Below are positions 44,150 through 57,687 of a stretch of 64,000 nucleotides of DNA, in pieces (the first letter of the stretch is position 1; each line of letters opens with the position of its first letter). Source of the stretch: Tenrec ecaudatus (taxonomy: Eukaryota; Chordata; Mammalia; Afrosoricida; Tenrecidae); NCBI RefSeq assembly GCF_050624435.1, contig NC_134546.1, positions 75,061,700 to 75,125,699 on the forward strand. Reading direction: 5' to 3'. Made by a program: the position numbers and the translations under genes. A model generated the notes under the pieces. It was not told the DNA's origin and made no database searches. It saw only the letters and a program-made list of their open reading frames with translations.

Positions 44150-45060
44150 TAGTTTATTTACTCAATCCTGTCATGGAGAATTTTACAATCAGCCCCACAT
44201 CAATTTTAGAGCATTGCCCACCTGCCCTGTCATAGGTAAATTGTCTCTAAGATGATTTATACAATCACAATATGTCCTAGTGCTCCCTCCCCCCTCCCAT
44301 TTCCATTAGTTACTCCCCAAATCCTGTTTCCCTCCCGATCTCCCCCTCCCTATTCCTATAGACCCTTATGGACGTTATTATCAATATGCATCTGCTCTGT
44401 ACATCACTGCTGGAAGACCAAACAAAAACAAACAAAAATTCGCTAAGATGGTAAGGGTAAAAACATAATAGTATAAAGGCAAACATACAAACAATGTGTA
44501 AGAAGGAAAAGCCCACCAAAAATATTCAAAAAGCCAGGGAAGAGGTTTCTGTCATAGAACCAGTAAGAAATGCTTGCGCTCAAAACAAATTCAAGTCTCG
44601 TCTGTTTGGTGGTCCCCGGGCCAAGTGTTGAATTCAACCTTGCATAATCAGGATGCCCATGGTCTCTGTCTGATATTAAGGTTGATGGAGACTCTTGTCT
44701 ATGACTAGAGCTATGTGCCAGTGGCTCAGTCTGACCAGATGCTCTGCAGATGGGTTTGGGGCTCTCACCATCCCCATAGGCATCCCCAAGTTGGGTGTTC
44801 ACAATTTGTGCTCTCTTGCTTTTCTCCTCATTGTACTGCTGTTTTGTAATTGCCATCTGTCGGTCACACGAGCTGCTGTGCTTTCTCCGTGTGGAGTTAG
44901 TGGACTCCTTGCTTAGATGGGTGCTTGTTTGAATACAAGCTTTTAAGACCGCAGACACTGTTCTGATTGATAGTCAGGCACCATCTGGTTTCTTCACCAC
45001 TTTGCTGTAGCACTCTTATATCAGGTGATCACTTCATTAAGCTGAGGATCAAGCAGGGCC
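44150..45060 (-). repeat. Older L1 3' UTR copy
   Basis: Antisense L1 3' UTR-type sequence of an older subfamily, related to 3.79-4.33 kb. It directly precedes the younger full-length element. Confidence 0.55.
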
Positions 45061-47618
45061 ATGATGTATGAACTAATTGGTTTTTTTAATTAATTTAAAA
45101 AAAAATTTATTACGGGCTCATACAACTCTTATCACAATCCATACATATACATACAGCAATTGTATAAAGTACATCTGTACATTCTTTGCCCTCATCATTT
45201 TCAAAGCATTTGCGTTCCACTTAAGGCCTATGCATCAGGTCCTCTTTTTCTTTCCCTCCCTAATGAGCCCTTGATAATTTATAGATTATTATTTTGTCAT
45301 ATCTTGCCCTATCCGGCATCTCCCTTCACCCCCTTTTCTGTTGTCTGTCCCCCAGGGAGGAGGTCACATGTAGATCCTTGTAATCGGTTCCCTCTTTCCA
45401 ACCCACTCACCCTCTACCCTCCCAGTATCGCCCCTCACACTCCTGGTTCTGAAGGTATCATCACCCTCGGTTCCCTGTGCCTCCAGATCCTATCTGCACC
45501 AGTGTACAACCTCTGCTCTATCCAGACTTGCAAGGTAGAATTCGGATCATGGTAGTGGGTTGGGGGAGTGGAGGGGGGAAGGAAGCATTTAGGAAATGGA
45601 GGAAAGCTGTATACTTCATCCATACTACATTGCACACTGACTGACTCATCTCCTCCCCTAGAATCCTCTGTGAGGGGATCTCCAGTGGCCGACAAATGGG
45701 CACTGGGTCTCCACTCTGCACTTCTCCATTTACTATGGTAAGATTTTTTTTTTTTTGGTGATGCCTTATACCTGATCCCTTTGGCACCTCGTGATCGCAC
45801 AGGCTGGTGTGCTTCTTCGATGTGGGCTTTGTTGCTTCTGAGCTAGATGTCCGCTTGTTCACCTTCAAGCCTTAAAGACCTCAGAGAAGATCTCTTTTGA
45901 TAGGCGGGCACCATCAGCTTCCTTCGCCACATTTGCTTATGCACCCATTTGTCCTTGCTGATCGTATGATGGAGCTTTGCAGCCAATGACATAATGTTTT
46001 GTTCTTTGATGCCTGATAACTGATCCCTTTGGGACCACGTGATCACACAGGCTGGTGTGTTCTTCCATGTGGGCTTTGTTGCTTCTTAGCTAGATGGCCA
46101 CTTCTTCACCTTCAAGCCTTTAAGACCCCAGACGCTATTTCTGTGGATAGCCGGGATTCACATTTACTTGTTCACCTGCTTTGGCTTCAGCAGTTGTGTC
46201 GGGAGGGTGAACATCATAGAATGCCAATTTAATAAAGTATTCATGCTTGAGTAGAGGCCCAAGGTCTTTCCACCACCATAAAACTAAACCTATATAGACA
46301 CATAGATCTATTTCCCCATCCTCATATATATATATTTGCATGTACATGTTTGTCTAGACCTCTATAAATGCCCTTTGACTCCTAGTTCTTTCCTCTATTT
46401 CCCTGCCCCACTATCATGCTCCATCCCCACCTGGGTTACAGCTATATCTCTTCTCTATGCAACCTTACCCTTGATCATTCCCTACCAGGCCAGCCACTCC
46501 CCACCTCCCCACTAATTTGGATCCCATGTTGCTCCCTTGTCCCTGGGTTTGCTAACACTACTTCCTTACCCCCAACCTACCCCTATCCCAGGTCCCCCGG
46601 AATTGTCTGTCCCAGTGTTTTTCCTCCAGATAGTTCATCCAGCCTGTCTTAGACAGACCTGTGGAGATAATAACATGCACAAAAACAAGACAGAGGAAAA
46701 CAAACCAACAGTATACAACCAGACAACAAAACAACAACAAACGACTGACAAAGAACAAAACAAAACACATCAAGAAAGAAAAGCTTGTAATTAGTTCAAC
46801 GTTCGTTTCTTGGCCTTTAGGAGTGTTTTCCAGTCCAGTCTGTTCGGGCACCACGCCCTGGCCCCAAAGGCCACTTTCAGCATTCCCAGGGGATCTTGCC
46901 ACTCCATTCCCTTGCTGTTCAGCTACACTCCCCCAGTGCTTTGCCTCGGTGTGGTGGGATCAGGTCAGGTGTACTCCGCACACGGTGTCTCCGGTGCTGT
47001 CCCCTGTAGCGCCATTGGTCACTGAGGGGCATCATGTCTCATAGTGGGAGTCATGTCGTCCTCTCTGTGGACCAGCTGCTCTACTCAGGGAACATCAACC
47101 TCGCGGCCTGGTGGGCCAGGCTGTGCTACACTCTCTCCTCCTCTCCCTTCATCTGCTCTCGTGTGCTCTGATCTGAAATATCCCTCTCCCGAAACTGAAA
47201 GATCAATGTCCTTTGAAACAAATTCTTCTCGGGGAATGGGCAGGAATCCACTTAATTTTTGGTGCTGGGGCCAGCCTCCCAGACCTCTCCACTGGTTCCC
47301 TACTCCACGCCGGGATGATGCATTCACACCTTGCAGCACTGGGTGGAAGTCTGATCCCTCTTTCTCTGTGGAGATATAAACAGTAACCTCCGCTTGGGTG
47401 GGTTAGTGCCCCATGCCCCCACTCCCCTTTTCTTCCTAATATTCATCCTTCTATTTTCCTTTCCTCACATCCTCCCCAGTTGTCTACCATGTGCATCCCT
47501 GGTTTTGGTCTGGCCTCTGTCACACTACAGTCTTCACCCCATAAATGTTTCTATACAGTAGCTTTTTCCCTATGCCCCTTTTGCATTTTTTTAATACTTG
47601 CCTCAGCGGGATCATATT

Positions 47619-50600
47619 TTACTTGTCCTTTTGTACCTGACTTAATTCACTTAGCATGATTTCCTCCAGTTCTTCCCATGCCGCTATGTGCATCATACAT
47701 TCATCACTGCTTTTTAGTGATGCGTAGTACTCCATTGTATTTATATACCAGTTTTTTAATCCAATAATCAGTTGATGGAAATTTGGGTTGCTTCCAACTC
47801 CTTGCAATTGTGAACGGTGCCGCAATGAACATTGGAGCACAGATGTCTGGTCTTGGTTTGTTTCTTGCCTCTTCTGGGTATATGCCTAGTAGGGGGATTG
47901 CTGGGTCATATGGTAACTCTATTTCCATCTGTTTTAGGTATCGCCAGATTGATTTCCATAGTGGATGCCTCCCCACAGTCCCTCAAATACTTGTTGCTTT
48001 CTCATTTTTTGAACTGGGCCACATTTGAGGGTGTCAGGTGGTACCTCATTGTTGTTTTAATTTGCATTTCTCTTATGGCTAAAGATCAGGAACATTTTTT
48101 CACACGTTTGTTGGCCATTCGGATTTCTGCCCCTGTGAAACTTTTGTTCAAGTCCTTTGCCCACCTTTCAAGTGGGCTATGGTTTTTTTTTTCTTTTTGG
48201 AAGCTAGCAGAGTATTGTAGATTTTAGTAATGAGGCCTTTGTCTGATGTGTCATTGCTAAAGATGTTTTCCCAGTCTGTGGACTCTCTTATTACTCTCTT
48301 CGTGAATTCTTTCGATGTACACAAGGGTTTTATCTTCAGTATATCCCATTCGTCATTGTGCCTCCTCTGCGTTTGTTTCATTCCCTATTTCTGATAGTCT
48401 GTGTATTCCCTGTGCCAAAGTTCTCAAGTTGGTCCCAATTCCCTCATTGATGGCCCTAATAGTTTGGGGTTTAACTTCAAGGTCTGTGATCCACCTTGAG
48501 TTTATTCTTGTGCATGGAGTGAGATAAGGGTCTTGCTTAATTTTTCTGCATGTAAATATCCATTTGTTCCAGCACCACTTGTTAAAGAGGGCATCTGCTT
48601 CCTATTTGATATTTTGGGGTCCATATCAAAGATCTGTATACTGATGCTTTTATTGCTGGGTTTTCAGTTCTTTTCCTTTGGTCTGAGTATCTGTGATTGT
48701 ACCAATATCTTGCAGTTTTGAGAACTGTGGCTACATAGTATGTGCAGGTAAAACAAGCCCCCCCACAGTGTCCTTCTTCTTGAGGAGTTCTCTAATTCTG
48801 GGCATCTTCCCTCTGCATATGAAGTTGGTAATCAGTTTTCCCATTCTCTGAAGAAAGATGATGGTAATTGTATCGTGATGGCATTAAACTTATATAGTGC
48901 TTTTGGCAGAACTGACATCTTAACTATATTAAGTCTTCCAATCCAAAAGCATAGGATATTCTTTAATTTGTTGAGGTTGCTCTTGGTTTCTTGTAACAGA
49001 CTTCTATAGTTTTCCCTATATAGATCATTTATTTTTTCAGTCAGGTATATCCCCAGATATTTCGATTTACATTTGGCTATTGTGAAGGGTGCCACCTTTT
49101 TTATCTCTTCTGTGTTTTTTTCTGATGTGTATAACAGCCCGATGGACTTCTGTTTGTTGATCTTGTATGCTGCCATTCTGCCAAACTCCTCTATTGCTTC
49201 CAGTACTCCCCTTGTAGAACTTTTAGGATTTTCCATATATAAAATCATATCATGTGCAAATTATGATAATTTCACTTCTTCCTTCCCCAGATGAATACCT
49301 TTGCTGTCACTTCTTTGCCTTATGCTGTTAGCTAATACCTCCAGCACGATATTAAATAGGAGTGCGAACAAGGGGCATCCTTGTCTGGTCCCCTTTTTCA
49401 GTGGGATTGTGTTAGTCTTTTCTCCATTGACTACCACTTTGGTTGTTGGTTTTTCATACATAGCTTGTATTGTCTTGAGGAACTTTCCTTCCATTCCGAT
49501 CTTCGCTAGTGTCTTAAACAGAAATTGTTGCATGTTGTCGAATGCTTTTTCTGAATCTATTGATATTATCACGTGGTTCTTATAGTTTTTCATGTCATTG
49601 TGACGAATAATACTAATGGTCTTTTCTTTGTTGAAACATCCCTGCATCCCTTGTATGAATCCCACTGGGTCGCAGTGAATTATTTATTTTATATACTTTT
49701 GTATTCTGTTGGCTAGGATTTTAAGGATTTTTGAATCAATGTTCATTAGGGATATTGGTCTGTAGCTCTTGATTCTTTTGGGATCCTTGACCAGTTTGGG
49801 TATCAGGGTTAGAGTAGCTTCATAAAAGGAGTTCCGGAGTTTGCCATCTTTTTCTATGTTCTGGAAAAGTTTGTGTAGGATTATTGTATTGTTAGTTCTT
49901 CCCTGAATGCTTGATAGAATTCTCCAGTGAAGTCATCTGGTCCAGGGGATTTTCTTTTGTTGGTAATCCCTTGATAACCTTTTCTATTTCTTCCATTGCT
50001 ATGGGTCTGTAGAGAATCTTGATGTCCACCGAGAATAGTCTAGGGAGGAGGGATCGTTTTTCCTGGAATTTTTCCATATCTTCCAAATTGTCGAATTCAT
50101 TGGAGTACAATCCTTCATAGTATTGTGTAACTACCCTTTTGATTTCATTAGGGTCTGTTGTAATGACACCTTTCATCCCTTATTCTTGCTATTGAGATTT
50201 GTTCCCTCCTTTCTTTGGTTAGGTTTGCCAATGGTCTATCGATCCTGTTTATCCTTTCAAAGAACCAACTTTTAGCGATATTAATTTTTCCCATACTTTT
50301 CTTATTTTCCCTCTCCTGAATCTCAGCCCTGATTTTTATAATTTCTTTTCTTTTGCTATTAGGAGGGTTGTCCTGCTGACTCTGCTCTAGTTTTTGTAAA
50401 TTTTGTGTCAGCGTATCAATCATGAGTCTCTCTTCCTTTCTTAGGTGTGCATGTATTGCTTTGAAACATTCTCTGATGACTGCCTTTGCTGTGCCCCATA
50501 AGTTTTGGTGCGTCATGTGCTCCATTTGGTTAGTTTCTAGAAATTTCCTGATTTCATCTGATATGCACCAGTATGCACTCCTTTGGCAGTAGAGAGTTAT

Positions 50601-51349
50601 TCATCCTCCAATTATTTGCTCTTATTTTGTCTTCCTTTTGTTGATTTCAAGTCTTATGTCACAGTGGTCAGAGAGAGGTCTGTATTATTTCAATGTGCTT
50701 AAATTTATGTAGATTTGCTTTATGTCCAAGCATGTGATCTATCCTGGAATATGTGCCATCTGGACTTGAAAGAATGTGAAATTTTTCATATTTGGGTGAA
50801 AAGCTCTGTAAATATCAACAATCAGGTAAAATTGTCTTAACTGTGGAGTTTAGCAATCTAGTCTTCTTGTTGAGTTTCTTTCCCTGTGACCTATCTTTCT
50901 CAGTGAGTTGTGTGTTGAAGTCACCCACTTTGTCGAGTCTGTGATTTCTTTCTTAATCTTTTGGAGTGTTTGGTTGACGTATTGAGCTGGTCTCTCATTC
51001 GGGGAATATGTTTTTACAATGCTTAGTGGTTCATTGTCTATGATTCCCTTGAGCATTATATAGTGTCCCTCCTTATCTCTTTTTATGGTTTGCACTTTGA
51101 GGTCAATTTTATCCGAGATAAGGATTGCAACCCTGCTTTTTTTGTATTGCTGTTTGCTTGGTAGGTCCTTCTCCAGCCTTTGATTCTCAGCCTATTTTTG
51201 TCTGTAGGTTTGAGATGTGTCCCCTGTAGGCAGCAAATTGATGGGTTGTGTTTTCTAAGCCATTCTGCTAGTCTCAGTCTTTTAATGCCTGAGTTCAGGC
51301 CATTGATATTCAGGGTTATTATCTCCATGTGCGGACTCTGTGATGCCAT
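47619..51349 (-). pseudogene. L1 ORF2 (endonuclease/reverse transcriptase), disrupted
   Basis: In order on the minus strand: endonuclease N terminus (TLNINGLNSGIKRLRLAEWL, then CCLQGTHL), RDKEGHYIMLKGII, a linker with WFFERINRIDRPLANL, the Z region (ITTDPNEIKRVVTQYYEGLY), reverse transcriptase ([49 protein letters not shown]), then FAHDMILYMENP, SKYLGIYLTEK, and the C terminus (IELPYDPAIPLLGIYP, MEYYASLKSSDE). Catalytic losses: the endonuclease Glu of L-Q-E-T-H is Gly, and the FADD box is FAHD preceded by a stop near 49265. The frame is split into at least six pieces. Dead element. Confidence 0.9.
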
Positions 51350-51415
51350 TTTATACCTTTTGTGTTGGGAGTTTTCCTACTTTCCTTTCTCATTAGTGTG
51401 TGTTTTGTGTGTGTA

Positions 51416-52460
51416 TCATTCTTGACTTCTTTCCATCCTTAAGCCATTGCTATCTTGGGGTCTGTTTTCTCTTTGTTGTGCTCTGGGTGAGGTTGTTCTA
51501 TGTGTTGGTCTCTTATTTGTGCTTGGTGAGTGTCGTTCTTCGGCCCATACTGAGTCGGCAAGGATCTTTTGTAAGGCTGGGTTTGTTGTAACGTATTTTT
51601 TAGTTTTTCCTTGTCGGGGAAGACTTTTACTTCTCAAACGAACTTGATCGATAATTTGCCTGGGTAGAGTATTCTTGGATTTGCGTTGTTTTCCTTCAAT
51701 TTTTGGAGTATGTTACTCCACTCTCTACTTTTTTTCATAGTTTTCTGCTGATAGGTCTGAGCATATCCTTATTTGGAAACCTTTATATGTGATTGCTTGT
51801 TTTTCCCTAGCTGCTCTCACGATTTTCTCCTTTTCCTCAAAGTTGGATAGTTTAACTATTATGTGCCTTGGTAATTTCTTCTTGGGGTCCTGTCGTGCTG
51901 GTGTTCTTTCAGCCTCCTGGATGGCTGACTGGTTTTCATTCATTAGGCTGGGGAAGTTTTCCTCCAAGTATTCTCTTGCTATTGTTGCAGATGACTTCTT
52001 TGTTGTGTCTTCCTCTTCCTCCGGTAGGCCAATAATTCTAACGTTGTTCCGCTTTATAGCATCAGAAATAGCTCTTAGGTTTTCTTCGGCTTCTCTGATG
52101 CTATTAGATTTTTGTTCACGGTTATTAAAGTCTGCTTCGCTGTGCTCCAAGACAGTGATATGGTTCTCTGATTCCTCCAATCGATTCTCAAGGACCATGA
52201 TTCTGCTATTGTTTTTCGTTATCTCCTCGCTAAGCTCCTGTATCAGTTCATCCTTTTTCTGTATTGTTTCCCTCATATCCTGCATGGCTCCAAGCAGCAT
52301 TCTGATAAGTTCTTTGTGTGGCATCTCAATGTCTGCTTCTTCTATGTATGTTGTTATGTTCAGGACATCTTCTGCCTTTGTCTTTTTTTCACCTGCTTTT
52401 TCATTGAGGTCGTTGGGGCTGATGGCTGTTTGAGTTGAGTTGTTTTAGAGAGACCAGGTG
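51416..52460 (-). pseudogene. L1 ORF1 (RNA-binding chaperone), disrupted
   Basis: Encodes the L1 ORF1 protein that binds L1 RNA. A coiled-coil (heptads in ETIQKKDELIQELSEEITKN and MVLENRLEESENHITVLE) is followed by the RRM region (RNNVRIIGLPEEEE) and the C-terminal domain (TPARQDPKKKLPRHIIVKL, EKQAITYKGFQIRI, DLSAENYEKK). The longest frame (52324-51725) starts at an internal Met. The likely initiator, MTPGLSKTTQ near 52460, is in another frame, implying a frameshift. After SAENYEKK a stop intervenes, and the C-terminal block YVTTNPALQKILADSVWAEE appears in a different frame. The protein cannot be made whole. Confidence 0.85.
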
Positions 52461-53474
52461 TCATTTTGAAGTTTCTCTCTGGAAGACTTATAGGAATGAT
52501 TCTTCCAACTGCCTACACAGCTGACTTTGCTATGGGATTAACCTACCACTTTATTCTCTGGTGGCTTCCCTATAAGGGGAGTGCCCCAGATGTCAGGTCA
52601 GCTCCCTGCCCCAGTGTTGCAGAGGATGGGCTGAAGTTCTTGCTATTGGTTTGAATGTTGAAATATGTTGGATGAGCTGCCTTATGTCCCCATGTACACA
52701 AGCAGGAACTCCCTGGTGGGAAGCCTGAGGATATCCCCTGGAGAGCAAGCAGTCCTTTCCCTAGCCTTGGGCTATCTATGCAGGGCGGAGCTCACCTAGC
52801 TGGGTGTGGCCCAGGCGCAAATGACCTAGGGCAATGGGAGTGCCCCATAAATCCGCAATGGAACATGAGATAGCAGGGTAGGAATAAGAGGGGGAGAAAA
52901 ATTTAAAAGTGAGATTAGACTCTGCTGGGGTATAGGGAAGCGAGGAAAGCCAGAGAGACTATGTAGCTGAGTCCCACTCCCTGCCTGTGGAGCTTCCAGG
53001 GCTTACTCCCTGCCCCAAGCCCCAGAGGCAGTCTGCAGCTGAGCCCCAAGAAGAGTCACAAGAAAGCTGCTGAGCAGCCCCCAGAGACATGGGGGTTACA
53101 GAGAGCAGAGGTGTTTACAGATGCCGCAGTGTAGCTGAACCCCGATCTCTGCCTGTGGAGCTGCGAGGGTCCTGTCCCTGCCTTAAGGCAGGCAGGGGAA
53201 AACTGTGGCTGTGCTGAGCCCAAGCCCCATTACAGGCTCCAAATGGTCCAGGCTCCAGCAGATACAGTGGCTAAGGTCAAGACCCCGGTGGCTTCCACTA
53301 AGGTAAGCAAAAAGCACCCAGTCCCTCAAAACCCCGTGGATCTGTGCCTACTTATCTTTATGATACACCTCCTGTGATCCAGCAGCATTGAATTTCCCTC
53401 TAAGCAACTCTCCTGGGCTGAATTCTGAAGAGTCCCCCTGGCATGTGTCCCTCCGTTGCCATCCTCCTCAGTGG

Positions 53475-53900
53475 GCTTGAACTGATAGTTCTTAAATTGG
53501 GGATAGGATTTAGTGCAAGCTCCAAACCCATTCCTTCATCTATTCCTTCATTTCCTTTTATATGATAAAATTGAAATGATTTAACTTGGGAACTACTGTA
53601 TAGGTCATATTGTTCCATAGTTCAATTCTGTCAAACTAATTGTGCAATTTCTTGCATACCCATACATGTTTTCCAAAACGATAGGGTGGTTCCTAGACTT
53701 CTGGAAATCATCTCCCTTTTGTCTCCTCCACCCTTCAAGCGCCCTTTCTTTCCTTGTTATGCTTTCTTTCCCTGTGGGCACAACATCCCTAGGTTTCATT
53801 TTTTGAAAATTAACAAATTACACTGCTTCAAGACAGTGAGCACCAATGGCGGCACACCTCTGAGACACAGTCTAATGTAATGGGTATAAGCAGACTACAA
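53475..53900. other. Non-coding between L1 elements
   Basis: No gene recognised. Confidence 0.45.
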
Positions 53901-55995
53901 CAGGACAGCCATCACAGGGTTGCCAGGATAATACATGTCTTAACACAGCACACTGGTTGTACCAAGACTTGTTTGTTTGACAACCAATAGTACACAGCTC
54001 ATGGTACAGCTGTTTTCTTCAACCCCAGACACCATGTGTTTTCCAGCTTAAATTCTCAGGTTACATTGAGTCTGGGGTAGAATCCAGTTTCCCCAGTGGA
54101 GTTCCCATTTGGGGATCTCACAGATGCAGCTCTGCAGCATGACTTGGACTCTGAGAGTCAGGATTCAGTTTCCCACTGTTCTGTGACATCTGGCCTGGCT
54201 TCCCAGGTAAACCCAGAGTCGTAGGTCAACTCTGCTCTCCGAGTGCAAGTCATGAAATACCCTCCCTACCTGTTGATCCCAAGAGCACCTGCAGTCCCTC
54301 CTTCCCCCACTTGGCTGTCAGCTCTCCTTTGCCATACCCCAACAGACACACATTTATGTTCACCCAAAATTGACTGTTCCATCTCCCCTCTTCAGTGCTG
54401 CCCACCCACTACCATCACTAAGCATCACCCCTTTGAGAGGGCCACCACCCTCTCCAGGGAACCTCATCCCAGATCCATATTGCTACCACTCAGCATCCTG
54501 TCCCCTTTCCCTCACCAATGGATCCCAGCTATCACGAGATCAGGAAGTGCCCTCTAGCCAAATGACCTCCACTATACTTACCTTGAACAGAGGATTTGTG
54601 GTTCATGGCACTGGTCCAGCTCTTTCCCAGGCGATCTAGCTCCTAGCCAGAGGGCCTGATGACATGCAAACTTGAGCTTGTGCCCTTTCTGCTACGTTTT
54701 CCAAGGGCAGTGAACTTAAATAGCATTTGTCCTTTTGTGCTTGACTAACTTCACTCAGCATGTCTTCCAGATCCTTCCACGACTTGAGGTATTTCAATGT
54801 TCCTTTTTAGGGATCCATATTATTTAATTGTGTGTTTGTATCAGAGTTTTAAAAAAATGTATGCACTCTTCTCTTGATGGGAATTTAGGCTGTTTCCAGC
54901 TTCGTGCTATTGTGAACTGTGCTGCAATGATCATGGGGGAACACATGTCGCTTAGTCATCTCTTTCTTACTTCTTTGGGGTATATGCCCAGTAATGGTAT
55001 TGGTGAGTCAGATGGTAGTTCAATTTCCATATGTTTTAGGTATCGCCATATCTCCTTCTATAGTGGCTGTACATATTTACATGACTACTAGCAGTTGTAC
55101 AAAAGTCCTTATCCCACCAGACCCTGTCCACCCTTTATTGTTCTGTTTTGTTTTTAAATTGGGATACATTACTGGGCTTTAGTTGGTATCACATTGTTGT
55201 TTTGATTCCAATTTCTGAAGGATTAAAGACATAGAACATTTCCACATGTGTCTTATTAGCGATTTAACTGTCATCTTATATGAATTGTTTCTTCAGGTCT
55301 TTAGCCCATCTTATCAAAAGCTTTTTTCTTGCTATAACCTTGTAAAATTCTGTGGATCTAAGTAATTAGTGTTTTGTATGATGTGTCATTACTAAATATC
55401 CTTTTCCAGTAAGTAGGCTCTCTTTTTACTCTTTTATTAAATAAACTCTTGATTTACACAGGTTTTCTTTTTCATAGGTCCCTTCATTTTATTTTACGTT
55501 CTATGCAGTATGTTTCTTTTGTTAATTCTGTCAGCCCATGTATTCCCTGGCCTAGACCTCCTTGCAATGTCCCAATATTCTCACTAAAGATACTGCTAGC
55601 TCTGGATTTTACATGTAGGTCTTTAATCTACCTGGAGTTTATTTTAGTGCATGGAATGAGATATTTCATTTCATTCTTCTCCAGGTGGATGTCCAGATTT
55701 TCTAGCACCATTTATTGAGGAGGGAACCTGCTTCCCATTTAATGTCTTTTGGGCCATTGTAAAAATCAATTTTATGTGGATGTTTTTATTGTTGGGTTTT
55801 CTGTCCTGATTCATTGACCTGAGAATATTGGTCTTTAAAAATAAATGTATATGCTGTTGAATTCTATTGGCCAGAAGTTTGTTGAGGATTTTTGCATCTA
55901 TATTCATGAGAGATACCGGTCTCTTTTCAGAGGTTATTGTGGTTTGGGGCAAGGGAGGAGTATAATCAATCCACTACAGTCCCTTATGTACTCTG
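53900..55995 (-). repeat. Older L1: ORF2 C-terminal part and 3' UTR
   Basis: From about 54700 to 55990 the minus strand carries diverged L1 ORF2 sequence. Antisense words are TTTGTGCTTGACTAACTTCA, CTGTTTCCAGCTTCGTGCTA, TATATGCCCAGTAATGGTAT and GGAGTTTATTTTAGTGCATG; the sense frame retains [20 protein letters not shown] near 55.85 kb. The pyrimidine-rich 54.2-54.65 kb segment resembles the 3' UTR at 46.4-46.6 kb. More diverged than the neighbouring element. Confidence 0.7.
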
Positions 55996-55999
55996 TGAA

Positions 56000-57685
56000 T
56001 TATTTTTAGAAGAGTGCACTTTTATTGTGCTTATAACAGTGGTTTCCTAAACAGCTCAGAATTATCCGCTGCTTATGCGTGATCCTGGGGTGTAAATTTT
56101 CTAGTATAGTGGATGGCCCCGGGAGGAAGAGTGTACATTCAGAAGTGGATCAGGCTAGAGTCTGTCTGGGCACAAGTTCTGAAAGGTACCAGGCCTGTGC
56201 AAGAAAAGTGCCAGAAACCTGGAAATACCAGGCGTTTTGTGATTCCTTTCTCAAAACCATATAGAAACACATCCACCGACACCTAGCCCTGATCCTGGCA
56301 GATTCCAAGAACTCGTTTCCCCAGTGCTGAGACTCTCTCCACGTGGCCTGATCTAATCATCTGCAGGAGGGAGCTGGGCATAGCTAGGGATTATCACCTG
56401 TGGGAGCTCTCCTCCCTCTGCGGACCTTGTGGTTCAGCATCAAGACTCCAGTTTTCTCTGCAGGCTTCTGTGGGATGCTCCTGAAATATCAACAGCTCAG
56501 CCGGGAGTTGCCACAGCACCTGCAACGGAAGCAAAGCACAGGAAGGTGCTGTGAACTGGGACAGCATGATTGAGAGCCCAACTGTACTCTCTGTAGGTAA
56601 ACAAATATAAAGGACACCCAGTATTATATACCAGGTCGCAATCCAGCCACTTACCCGCAAATTTGGCAATCCCACAGCAGTGAGCTGTTCACAGGGCGAT
56701 CCAACACTTGGTTTTCCTTTCAAATATATTTTTTCACTTGCTGTGCTTCAATTTAAAGGTACATGTATAAAACTAGCGTTATTCTCCCTTCCAATAGTAT
56801 CTCCCTCTATTGTAGTGTAAGGTCAACGTAACAGCATAATTCTGTTATACCAATGTCTGCGGTCCCCAGGAAACGCAGTTTACCAACAAACATTGCATGC
56901 AACAGTACTTTGCACACACAGAGGTAATGGAGCCGGCTCATCATAAGTAATGGGTCTCACTCACCCCAGCCAAGAGTCTCACTTTGCGGCCAGTGCGGGG
57001 ATGTTGTTTTGTAAGCATCCTTCGTTTGCGCTGCTAAAAGAACAGTGTCCCCTCCTCACCAGCAAAGATGACAAAATAGGGCTGTGCTATGAGGGAGAAG
57101 CTACTGGAAGGCAGGGCGTTAGTTTTGTCGTTGTCTTTTGTATTCCTTGTAATATATTTAACAATCAGTTTGGGGAATGTTAGCATGTGTTCAGCCAAAG
57201 GTAGAAGGGGCAGGCTGTAGGAGACCAGACCTAAAGAGTATTTTTGAACACAGAAGCCCTGTAAAGGTAGTTATCCAGCAAGGTCACCACATGCCAGGAG
57301 CCAGACTGACATAATTGACCTTAAACACATCTGGTTCAGTCCTGGTCTCCAGGGAAGGGCAGAAGACTACACTTGGACTGCCTTTTTCCTCAACTTCCAA
57401 TCCTATGGGGGTTCATCTCAGATGTATTTTGCAATTGGGGGTAATACTCTTGAGTTTTGTTATGTGTTTTTTGGTTTAACAGTATATGAACCCAGAAGTG
57501 ATGAACGTATAGAGGCAGCAAGACAAACAGGGTTTCTTGGAGGTACTGTGGGGCAGCGGGTAGGGTAAAAGGGAGCTGATATTAAAGAGTTCAAGAAAGA
57601 AGAGGATGTTTTCATACTGATTGTAATAGCAATCATAAAATATTGCTTGATGTGACTGAACTGTAGAATGATATGGTATCTGTGT
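56000..57685. other. Non-coding, unassigned
   Basis: No gene recognised. The moderately GC-rich part at 56.3-57.2 kb may be an old LTR or other repeat. 57.53-57.69 kb resembles 43.48-43.64 kb. Confidence 0.35.
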
Positions 57686-57687
57686 TA

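Larger units (their letters stand above)
45085..53470 (-). mobile_element. L1 LINE, near full-length, inactivated
   Basis: On the minus strand the element reads 5' UTR (53470 to about 52460), ORF1 (about 52460 to 51420), ORF2 (51349 to 47619) and an unusually long 3' UTR of about 2.5 kb (to 45085) ending in an A-rich tail. The 5' end (GAGGATGGCAACGGAGGGAC) matches the start of the + strand L1 at 63607. The 3' UTR is the source sequence of the many short 'tails' in this window. No flanking target-site duplication was found, partly because an older L1 abuts the 3' end. ORF1 and ORF2 both carry stops and frameshifts. Confidence 0.88.

Noticed and set aside
51789..52433. 214-codon + strand open frame
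   Set aside because: Antisense to L1 ORF1; Ser/Phe-rich composition comes from the complement of the coiled-coil codons.
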